From contig NZ_CP054698.1 in the NCBI RefSeq assembly GCF_014023275.1, forward strand, positions 1,674,001-1,738,000: 64,000 nt of DNA, written 5' to 3'. This document shows, in pieces, positions 43,956 through 51,394 of the stretch. A model generated the notes under the pieces. That model was not told the origin of the DNA and did no database searches. It saw nothing but the letters and a program-made list of their open reading frames with translations. The translations under genes were made by a program, and so were the position numbers. Source of the stretch: Nostoc edaphicum CCNP1411 (GTDB lineage: Bacteria; Cyanobacteriota; Cyanobacteriia; Cyanobacteriales; Nostocaceae). Numbering within the stretch: position 1 is the first letter of the stretch; every line of letters begins with the position of its first letter.

Positions 43956-44513
43956 CTAAGAAGCTGCGGACTGTAATTTTTCTAGTCGTGCCAGCACTTC
44001 TGAACTGTGAATGGTTGGGTTGACTTTGACAAAAGTCTCGCGCAAGACACCTTGAGGATCGATGATAAAACTGTGGCGCATAGATAAAAAGCCAAGCCAC
44101 GAACCATAAGCTTTACTCACTGAACCATCAGTGTCAGCCAACAGGGGAAATTTTAGTCCCTCTGAATCACAAAATTTTGCGTGAGAATCAATGTCATCAG
44201 CACTTACGCCAATAATTTGGGCATTTTTTTCGAGGTATTGGGGTAAGTCTTGCTGAAAACGACGAGCCTCTATAGTACAACCAGAGGTGAAGTCTTTAGG
44301 ATAAAAGTAGAGTACTAGCCACTTACCGCGTAAATCAGAGAGGGATATTTTGCCATCACCTGTGTTGGTTGGCAAAGTAAACTCTGGTGCAGGTTGATTA
44401 ATTGCCGGAAGTTTACCACCAAGAGCATCAGCAACAGGGGTAAAATTCAGCCAGCTGATGACAGAAATACAGCTGGCAAATAATATGCTTAAAAAAGTGC
44501 GGCGGGAAATCAT
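43956..44513 (-). CDS. Exported PrxQ/BCP-type peroxiredoxin
   Basis: An AhpC/TSA-fold protein with a twin-arginine-like N-terminus (MISRRTFLSILFASCISV), suggesting export or membrane attachment. The peroxidatic Cys lies in YPKDFTSGCTIEA. In classical PrxQ a resolving Cys follows five residues later; here that position is Arg (CTIEAR), and the only other mature Cys is in HAKFCDSEG. It thus acts as a 1-Cys or atypical 2-Cys enzyme reducing peroxides. The ATG at 44513 is preferred; a TTG ten codons earlier is possible. Confidence 0.87.
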   Translation of the reverse strand: MISRRTFLSILFASCISVISWLNFTPVADALGGKLPAINQPAPEFTLPTNTGDGKISLSDLRGKWLVLYFYPKDFTSGCTIEARRFQQDLPQYLEKNAQIIGVSADDIDSHAKFCDSEGLKFPLLADTDGSVSKAYGSWLGFLSMRHSFIIDPQGVLRETFVKVNPTIHSSEVLARLEKLQSAAS

Positions 44514-44570
44514 GGTGCAAACCAAAATCACAACTTTACACAAGTTTACAATTCTTGGTTGCGAGAAATC

Positions 44571-44813
44571 TTATTCTAAGTGAGATTCGGGAGGGGTATC
44601 TGTGCTTTCGATGTATTGACTATCAAGGAGAAAGGCCCCCCTCGCAAAGCGAATACCCCAATATCCACCGGGTCTGCGGTCAATGACTATACCCTCTTCG
44701 CCAATGTGAATTACATTGGGTGGGCGCAGCATGGGCATAGGTTCAGCAGTTTTGACATAGGCTGGTAGTGCCACAACACGGACTTTACTACCAATTGCGA
44801 ATTCTTTGGACAT
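44571..44813 (-). CDS. sipA: SipA (DUF3148), NblS-interacting regulatory protein
   Basis: An 80-residue SH3-like protein with the strongly conserved core SKEFAIGSKVRVVALPAYVK, TAEPMPMLRPPNVIHIGEEG and RRPGGYWGIRFARGAFLLDS, characteristic of DUF3148/SipA. In unicellular cyanobacteria SipA binds the essential kinase NblS (and influences the RpaB pathway for high-light and nutrient stress). The ATG at 44813 is chosen; an upstream TTG would add 13 residues not typical of the family. It is 57 bp upstream of the peroxiredoxin gene on the same strand, so the two may be co-expressed under stress. Confidence 0.88.
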   Translation of the reverse strand: MSKEFAIGSKVRVVALPAYVKTAEPMPMLRPPNVIHIGEEGIVIDRRPGGYWGIRFARGAFLLDSQYIESTDTPPESHLE

Positions 44814-44950
44814 TTTAATCAAGCTAGGAGTTTTGATTAACTCATAACTCAAAACTATCTTGAAAGTCTACTAAATTGGACATGGGAATAAATAGGGAAA
44901 GGGAAAGGAGATGAAGTTTTTCCCCTTTCCCATCTTCTGCAAGAAGTCTG

Positions 44951-45472
44951 TTAATTTTTGACTATGGCAAACAATGTCTGGATATCAGTTAAGGGTAAGT
45001 GCCAGAGTAATTCTGGTTGCCAAGTATCTGGGTCAAAGTTAGAGTGACAACCGCGCTGGTATGCTTGCCAAAGTCTGTCCCAGGTAAATTTTTGTTGATA
45101 ATTTAAATTTTTATGGATAACTCGCAACAGTCCTAACCCCAGCAACAAGTTAGTTATGCTAAATTTGGTTCCTAATAAAAATGCTTGTACTTCTGCTTCA
45201 CCAATGAAGTCTGTACTATAGCCTGTGAGGACATGAACCCCGTCATGGAGTTGTTTACGGCGGCTACCTGTAGTGAAGGGTTTTAAATTATGTTCATTGA
45301 GGAAGTCTGCCCAAGTTCTGCCAAAAGTGCCAGTCGGAAGGACAGACAATTTCGCTATTTCCACAATTTGGGGAACATCTCGCCCCTGTGCTTCAGCAAT
45401 GCGATCGAGTAAATCTAAAACCTGTTGCAGACGAGGAGCGGGATTTGAGGAAGCGGCAAAGGATTGCATCAT
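44951..45472 (-). CDS. Coq4-family protein
   Basis: A 173-residue helical protein with the Coq4 metal motif HDGVHVLTGYSTDFIGEAEVQAF (His-Asp-x2-His ... Glu) near residue 77 and a membrane-binding hydrophobic helix ITNLLLGLGLLRVI near 105. In eukaryotes Coq4 acts in ubiquinone synthesis. Cyanobacteria make plastoquinone, so its role here is unsettled. It is followed 98 bp later by sipA on the same strand. Confidence 0.83.
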   Translation of the reverse strand: MMQSFAASSNPAPRLQQVLDLLDRIAEAQGRDVPQIVEIAKLSVLPTGTFGRTWADFLNEHNLKPFTTGSRRKQLHDGVHVLTGYSTDFIGEAEVQAFLLGTKFSITNLLLGLGLLRVIHKNLNYQQKFTWDRLWQAYQRGCHSNFDPDTWQPELLWHLPLTDIQTLFAIVKN

Positions 45473-45540
45473 AATCTATCTTGGGATGAGATGGGCGGCA
45501 CTGCCCACCCCAGATTTATTAACTATTTTTTGAAAGATAA

Positions 45541-46038
45541 TTATTGAGGATTGCCTTGTTGACGGCGGGAAGGAGCATTTTGACGGAATTGCTCTAGTTT
45601 TTGGCGCTGTTCTGGGGTGAAGACTGCTTGAATCTGTTGTTTTTCAGACTCGCGGATTTGTCGCATTTGGGTTTTCTGTGCTTCAGTCAGATTTAATTCA
45701 GCAAAACCACCCTTTCCTCGACGTTGACCGGGTTGCCGTTGACCTTGACCTGCTTGCCGTTGAGCCTGACGTGCTTGTTTCGCCGCCTCTAACTTAGCTT
45801 TTTGTTCTGGGGTCAAAACTGCTTCAAATTTGGTGCGGCTATCGCGGCGAATTGCCTGGATTTGGGTTTTTTGGGCATCTGTTAGACCCAATTCTTTCCA
45901 AGGGCCCCTTTCTTTTTGTGGAGTTTGTGCGAGTTGCAGGGATAAAGGAGAGGCTGTTTGGGCGTTAACAGCAAATGAGGTTGCAGTTAAAGTTAGAGCG
46001 ATCGCTCCAGCGACTAGCGATAATGCTTTGAGTTTCAT
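45541..46038 (-). CDS. Spy/CpxP-like periplasmic LTXXQ protein
   Basis: A signal peptide (MKLKALSLVAGAIALTLTA, cleavage after VNA) is followed by two similar helical segments. Each has the LTxxQ signature: LGLTDAQKTQIQAIRRDS..VLTPEQKAKLEAAK and LNLTEAQKTQMRQIRESE..VFTPEQRQKLEQF. A Gln/Arg/Gly-rich linker (GQGQRQPGQRRGKGG) joins them. Spy/CpxP proteins are periplasmic chaperones or modulators of envelope and metal stress. The protein is duplicated relative to the single-domain form. The start at ATG 46038 begins the signal peptide; ATG 46080 would add 14 residues. Confidence 0.85.
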   Translation of the reverse strand: MKLKALSLVAGAIALTLTATSFAVNAQTASPLSLQLAQTPQKERGPWKELGLTDAQKTQIQAIRRDSRTKFEAVLTPEQKAKLEAAKQARQAQRQAGQGQRQPGQRRGKGGFAELNLTEAQKTQMRQIRESEKQQIQAVFTPEQRQKLEQFRQNAPSRRQQGNPQ

Positions 46039-46377
46039 TACTTTTCTTGTGGGTTTTTCCTGGTTGGATGCCACCATCATAAGAACTTATCTTCAGTAGT
46101 TACATGAGGAGAAAGTCATGGTTATACCCATGACTTTAGTCATGATTGAATTTTCACAAAGATGATTGACAATAAATAGTTAGGAGTTAGTAGTTAGGAA
46201 TAATGAAGATTTTGATTATGATTAATTTATTAAGTCATTATTTAGCTTATTAATTAATGGGTTTCACCTGTCAATTACTCTTAATTACTCATTCCGCGAA
46301 AAGCTAAAGTGGCTTCCGCTGCTGCTCAATTCTTCAGAACTTCTAACTTATAACTTATAACTGGAGCAAGGCGATTA

Positions 46378-47643
46378 ATGAGTCCTCCAATTCAAATTAA
46401 AAAACACCCTTTTCCGTCTCTACTTTATCTGGAGTGGACACTACTGGCAATTACTGCTTTGATAGCAGTTATACCACCTCCATTACGGCGTTCTCGTCCT
46501 AGACTTCCAGAACTATCAATTTGTGGTGTATTTCCAGACTTGTCAGTTTGTAGCATATTGCCAGAACTGTCAATTTATAGTCTGATTGTTTTTGCCTTAA
46601 TGGGCTTAAAATTACCCAGAAATAGCCAGAAAGCTAAGATATTTTACACAGTAATTGAAATTTTATTAATTTTAGTGATTGGGCTTTTTGGCGAGAGATT
46701 TGCACGCCTTTTCCCCTTTCTCTACATAATTTTAGTTACTCGTAGCTGTCTAATTTTCCAGTTGCCTGGGCGTTTATTCGTTACAGCTTTATCATTTACA
46801 TTATTTCTAGTTACAACACAACTAAAATACCAGCTATTCAGTTTTCAAGCATCACCCCAGGCGCAAGAACGATTTCGATTTCTGAGCTTGAATTGGTCGC
46901 TGGTATTTGGCTTAAGTTTAGTTTTTGTGTTGTTGATGATGAATGCAGTATTATCTGAACGGCACAGTCGAGAAAAGCTAGCGATCGCTAACGAAAAACT
47001 CCGTCAATATGCCCTAAGAATTGAAAATCAAGCTACCTTAGAAGAACGTAACCGTATTGCTCGTGAAATTCATGATTCATTAGGACACTCTCTAACTGCT
47101 TTAAATCTACAATTAGAGACTGCGTTAAAATTATGGCAATCTAACCCAGGGAAAGCTGAAACATTTCTGGCAACAGCAAAGGAATTAGGCTCAAAAGCAC
47201 TAAATGATGTCCGCCAATCTGTTTCTACTATGCGTTCTAATCCCTTACAAGAACAGTCTTTAGAGCGTGCGATCGCTAGCCTCTCAGAAAATTTTCATCG
47301 CTCTAATGGCATTTTACCAATTTATCAAATAAACATTGAATATTCTCTGCCGCCTGAAATCAATACTGCTATTTATCGGATTACTCAAGAATCTTTTACA
47401 AATATCTCTAAATATGCTTATGCGACTGAGGTTAGATTGGAACTCACTACGACAAGAGGAAGTTTACGATTGACAATTGAGGATAATGGTAGAGGTTTTG
47501 ATGTCAGACAAAATACTACTGGTTTTGGGCTTCATAGTATGCGCGATCGCACTTTAGCAATTGGAGGTGAGTTTAATATTAATAGCGCTCTTGGTTCTGG
47601 TTGCAAAATTACAGTTGATATTCCCTTAACGAGGTTGACATGA
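46378..47643 (+). CDS. NarL-type membrane sensor histidine kinase
   Basis: Four or five membrane helices occupy the first 195 residues, followed by a HisKA_3 dimerisation/phosphoacceptor domain ([20 protein letters not shown], His near residue 231). A HATPase with EDNGRGFD and [11 protein letters not shown] completes it. There are no PAS or GAF domains, so sensing is by the membrane part. A first loop carries three 9-residue tandem repeats ([27 protein letters not shown]), coded by a 27 bp minisatellite at 46507-46587. The stop overlaps the next start by 4 bp (ATGA), pairing it with the following response regulator. Confidence 0.92.
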   Translation: MSPPIQIKKHPFPSLLYLEWTLLAITALIAVIPPPLRRSRPRLPELSICGVFPDLSVCSILPELSIYSLIVFALMGLKLPRNSQKAKIFYTVIEILLILVIGLFGERFARLFPFLYIILVTRSCLIFQLPGRLFVTALSFTLFLVTTQLKYQLFSFQASPQAQERFRFLSLNWSLVFGLSLVFVLLMMNAVLSERHSREKLAIANEKLRQYALRIENQATLEERNRIAREIHDSLGHSLTALNLQLETALKLWQSNPGKAETFLATAKELGSKALNDVRQSVSTMRSNPLQEQSLERAIASLSENFHRSNGILPIYQINIEYSLPPEINTAIYRITQESFTNISKYAYATEVRLELTTTRGSLRLTIEDNGRGFDVRQNTTGFGLHSMRDRTLAIGGEFNINSALGSGCKITVDIPLTRLT

Positions 47644-48305
47644 TGATTAAAGTGTTGCTGGTAGATGACCAAAGTTTAATTCGTCAAGGATTAAGAGCTT
47701 TATTAGAATTAGAAGCAGATTTAGAGATAGTGGGAGAAGCAGAAAATGGTGAACAGGCGATTAATTTGGTTGCAGAATTTCAGCCAGATGTAATATTACT
47801 AGATATCAGAATGCCGATTATGGATGGAGTTGCAGCCACGCGGGAGATTCAAAAACGTTTTGCCAAAACTAAAATTTTAGTACTGACGACTTTTGATGAT
47901 GATGAATATGTATCAGCCGCATTGCAAAATGGGGCAATGGGTTATTTATTGAAAGATACACCCTCAGAGGAATTAGCTGTTGCGATTCGTGCAGTTTACA
48001 AAGGATATACTCAATTAGGCCCAGGTATAGTTAAAAAGCTATTGACTCAGTTTTCTAATGGTACATCAACCCAGTCACCGCCTGTACCATCTAGTTTAGC
48101 TGAACTTACCCCTAGAGAAAAAGAAGTTTTGCGACTAATTGCTACAGGGGCTAGTAACCGAGAAATTGCTCAGGAACTCTACATTTCTGAGGGTACGGTA
48201 AAAAATCATGTTACGAATATTTTAAACAGATTAAATTTGCGCGATCGCACTCAAGCTGCAATTTGGGCAAATACCTATTTATCCTATTTGAATGAGCTAA
48301 GTTAA
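47640..48305 (+). CDS. NarL/LuxR-family response regulator
   Basis: A 221-residue regulator: receiver domain with DDQ near residue 9, phospho-acceptor Asp in [13 protein letters not shown] near 55, Thr in VLTTFDDD and Lys in [10 protein letters not shown]. The LuxR-type HTH comes last ([20 protein letters not shown] then [20 protein letters not shown]). It should be phosphorylated by the kinase encoded just upstream and bind DNA as a dimer. The target genes are not evident; the Spy/CpxP-like gene diverging from the kinase gene is one candidate. Confidence 0.94.
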   Translation: MMIKVLLVDDQSLIRQGLRALLELEADLEIVGEAENGEQAINLVAEFQPDVILLDIRMPIMDGVAATREIQKRFAKTKILVLTTFDDDEYVSAALQNGAMGYLLKDTPSEELAVAIRAVYKGYTQLGPGIVKKLLTQFSNGTSTQSPPVPSSLAELTPREKEVLRLIATGASNREIAQELYISEGTVKNHVTNILNRLNLRDRTQAAIWANTYLSYLNELS

Positions 48306-48448
48306 ATAATTCGTAATTCGTAATTTATATAACTTTAGTGTGTGTTAACGCTTAAACTACAGCGTCATTTTGGGTTTTTCAGTGCGTTACAGAAGCCGTA
48401 ACAATACATTATCTTGTAATTGTTAATGTAAGTTATTTATTTGCAGAT

Positions 48449-48874
48449 TTATTTAAATAACTCCAAACATTCGTTTTTTAAAACTCCTTTTGTGACTTTG
48501 ATGTTCCTAAATGACTTAGCAATTACTTCTTCACAAGATATACTAATTTGTGATTGATTTACGCTAACTAAATCTTCAATTGAAGCACCATAGACAATTT
48601 CTGATAAACCACTCCAAATACAAGCTGTTGCACACATCGGACAAGGTTCGCCAGTTGTATATATCCTATAACCTTCTAAAGAGGGGTTTTTAAGTTTAGC
48701 TGTTAAACTACGAATAACGTTGATTTCCGCATGGGCTGATGGATCGTTGTCTCTCCTCACAGTATTATGAGCCACGGCAACAACTTCGTTATCTTTAACA
48801 ATCACTGCACCATAAGGCGCATCGCCTTCTTTTGCTTCTGCCAATGCTAAACGCATAAAATATTCTGGGTTCAT
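48449..48874 (-). CDS. Nucleoside/guanine deaminase-type zinc enzyme
   Basis: A cytidine-deaminase-fold protein with HAE (DPSAHAEINVIR) and PCPMCATACIWSG zinc motifs and an N-terminal YFMRLALAEAKEGDAPYGAV. This matches the nucleoside deaminase family that includes guanine deaminase and tRNA adenosine deaminase. At about 141 residues it is free-standing, and the lack of a TadA-specific tail favours a free base or nucleoside as substrate. The start at ATG 48874 (MNPEYF) fits the family; ATG 48892 is equally open. Confidence 0.86.
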   Translation of the reverse strand: MNPEYFMRLALAEAKEGDAPYGAVIVKDNEVVAVAHNTVRRDNDPSAHAEINVIRSLTAKLKNPSLEGYRIYTTGEPCPMCATACIWSGLSEIVYGASIEDLVSVNQSQISISCEEVIAKSFRNIKVTKGVLKNECLELFK

Positions 48875-48962
48875 ATAAGCTGGGGTTAACATAAGGATAA
48901 TGGTTAATAATATCGTATTTCTAATGTTATAACTGGGAATTAAGATGTATTAATGGTCGAAT

Positions 48963-49745
48963 ATGTTACTGAGCAGACAAGAAACAGATTTTTACTTAAA
49001 AGACCTGGAAACACCAATAGGTAAAGCGATTAATTTAACACTTGCCTCTTTGGTGCTAATATCATCAGGAATTTTTGTGGTAGAAACATATAATATTCCT
49101 GATGATATGCGGTTTCAGTTAAATGTAGCTGATATTGCGATCGTCATCATCTTCGCAGTGGAATATTCACTCCGGCTGTGGAGTGCAGAAAACAAAATTA
49201 AGTATATTTTTAGCTTTTATTCGATTATTGACTTATTGGCGATTTTGCCATTTTTTCTCGGAATGGTAGATATCAGCTTTATCCGCCTACTCCGATGGTT
49301 TCGGATTTTACGATTAATCAGATTTATTGATCGGAAATTTTTATTCGCCAGTGTCAGCACCGAAGATGGAATGATTTTTGCGCGAATATTATTTACATTA
49401 TTTGCAATTGTTTTTATTTACTCTGGCTTAATTTATCAAGTCGAGCATCCAGTTAATCCTCAAAATTATGGTACATTTTTGGATGCATTCTATTTTTCTG
49501 TTGTCACAATGACAACTGTTGGATTTGGCGATGTTACTCCAATTTCGGAATTAGGGCGTTTGCTAACTGTATTAATGATTTTTACGGGAATTGCTCTGAT
49601 TCCTTGGCAAATAGGGGATTTAATTAAGCGAGTTGTAAAAACTGCTAATCAGGTAGAAACAGTTTGTTCAGGTTGTGGTTTGGCTTTTCATGATCTAGAT
49701 GCTGGTTTTTGTAAAAGGTGCGGGACTAAGTTACGTAATTCGTAA
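48963..49745 (+). CDS. Voltage-gated-type K+ channel with C-terminal zinc ribbon
   Basis: Six membrane segments. S4 is arginine-rich with regular spacing (RLLRWFRILRLIRF, about residues 109-122) and the pore has the K+ selectivity filter TMTTVGFGD near residue 179. After S6 the protein ends in a small zinc ribbon (CSGCGLAFH...CKRCGTKLR), where many such channels have a cytoplasmic regulatory region. The last residues (NS) and stop are coded by a GTAATTC tandem repeat that continues beyond the gene, so the terminus has been shaped by that repeat. Confidence 0.9.
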   Translation: MLLSRQETDFYLKDLETPIGKAINLTLASLVLISSGIFVVETYNIPDDMRFQLNVADIAIVIIFAVEYSLRLWSAENKIKYIFSFYSIIDLLAILPFFLGMVDISFIRLLRWFRILRLIRFIDRKFLFASVSTEDGMIFARILFTLFAIVFIYSGLIYQVEHPVNPQNYGTFLDAFYFSVVTMTTVGFGDVTPISELGRLLTVLMIFTGIALIPWQIGDLIKRVVKTANQVETVCSGCGLAFHDLDAGFCKRCGTKLRNS

Positions 49746-49859
49746 TTCGTAATTCGTAATACTCGCTAAGGGCGAGAAGCAAGCTATGTAATTTGTAATT
49801 ACAATTGCGTAAAAATTTTAGACATTTCAGATGGGTGGTTTATTTACGCAAAACTAGTA

Positions 49860-49970
49860 CTAGTACCGCAAGGCGGAATTAAAAATTAAAAATTAAAAAT
49901 TAAAAATGAAGACAGCGTAAGGGTTTTGTTGATTGGGAATGGGTGGTTTATTTCCGCCGTGCTGTACTAG
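49860..49970. repeat. CTAGTAC-family MITE-like element, copy 2
   Basis: Nearly the same sequence as 32044-32140 but with two more TTAAAAA heptamers (111 bp against 97). Ends CTAGTACCGCAAGGCGGAA and TTTCCGCCGTGCTGTACTAG. Immediately left (49830-49857) is GATGGGTGGTTTATTTACGC followed by CTAGTA, a fragment of a further copy. GTAATTC heptamers occupy 49737-49763. Confidence 0.75.
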
Positions 49971-50004
49971 TGGTCTGTCCAATTAGTTCTGAAGGGTTAT
50001 AAAA

Positions 50005-50061
50005 GTTTGTAGTAAGGACTTTAGTCCTGAATTTTTAAGCACTTAAGTGCTTACTACAAAC
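50005..50061. repeat. Palindromic repeat GTTTGTAGTAAG..CTTACTACAAAC
   Basis: GTTTGTAGTAAG at 50005 is exactly inverted at 50050-50061, with inner palindromes GGACTTTAGTCC and AAGCACTTAAGTGCTT. It abuts the transposase remnant; it may be an independent interspersed repeat or the element's left flank. Confidence 0.6.
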
Positions 50062-50073
50062 CTTGCAAAATTA

Positions 50074-51204
50074 ATGGGGTTCTATGCAGAAGTGTTGAAC
50101 GGTAAGAAAAATCCGATAAAAATAGCCCAAAATATGGTATTTTTGGGCGAAGGCTTAAACTATATTAGTTTGATTGTGATTATAAATTCATTTCCCAAAA
50201 TTGTCAAAGATATCTTGAAAAGCCTGCCAAAAAATGATTATCCAGTATTGAATAGTCGTCTATTCTTTGAGTGCTGGCTATCCTATGCTCTGGATAATAG
50301 CTTAACAAGTATGCGAGATTTATTTAAGAGATTAAACAATACAGGATTTGAGGTAGATATTTCTACTTTTTCTAAAGCAAATTTACATCGAAGCCAAAAA
50401 CAATTTCAAGGAATTTACCAAAAATTAAATGAATTAGTACAGAAGAAAATTCACAAAAAAATTACACGATAAATATGCTATTTGTCCTATTGATTCAACA
50501 ATTATTACCCTGACAAGTAAATTGTTATGGGTTTTGGGTCATCATCAAGTCAAACTTTTTAGTTCTTTGAATTTAGCTACAGGTAGCCCAGAAGATAACT
50601 TGATCAATTTTGGACATGATCATGATTATAAATTTGGTTCCAAGATGATGTCTAGTCTCCCAACTAATGCTGTAGGGGGTAATGGATAGAGGCTTTGCGG
50701 GATTAAAATTCATTCAAGAATTGGTACAAGAAAACAAATATTTTGTTTTGCGGATTAAAAAACAATTTCGTTACTAGAATTTGAGGATGCAACTGGATTA
50801 GTCAAAGTAGGTGCATCTGATGAGGCTATTGCCTATAGAGTCATTAATTTTTTGTGATTTAGAAACGAAAACTGAGTTCCGCTTAGTGACTAATTTACCA
50901 AAGTCGGGAGATGCAGCTGTTAATGATGATGAAATTAGGGATATTTATCGATTACGTTGGGGAGTTGAACTCTTGTGGAAGTTTTTTAAAGATGCACTTA
51001 AAACTTGACAAATTAATTACCAAAAACGTCAACGGTATCACCATACAAATTTACGTTAGTTTAATAGCTTATCTGATTTTACAGCTTTTATCTATTCCCG
51101 CACAATGGGGACATACACTATTAGATAAATTCCGCTATTTGCAATCTTGTATGTGTCAGAAAATCAGCTATGTTCATTGGTTTGAGGAGATGATGTTATG
51201 TTGA
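50074..51204 (+). pseudogene. IS4-family transposase remnant with several frameshifts
   Basis: Reading across frames gives MGFYAEVLNGKKNP, then CPIDSTIITLTSKLLW (first Asp), VMDRGFAGLKFIQELV (second Asp) and YRLRWGVELLWKFFK (the YREK signature with Glu). These are the DDE parts of an IS4-type transposase. Frame changes occur near 50462, at a G5 run near 50680, near 50770, near 50858 and after 51000, so no active protein can be made. The early frame may extend back to a GTG inside the palindrome at 50050. Ends and target duplication of the IS could not be fixed. Confidence 0.88.
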
Positions 51205-51394
51205 CTAATTTAGCCTTTTTAGAGTTAGTGTAACTATCTATGTAAAGTTTTGTATCAGCATTCAACATTTCTGGGTTCTATGATATCCGCTAAAATACTG
51301 TAAATGAGCAACACAGCATTTTGCTCACATTTGCATCACATTTATTTATCATAATTTTGCTGATCAGCTAATAGTCAATTTTGGCGCAAACAAA

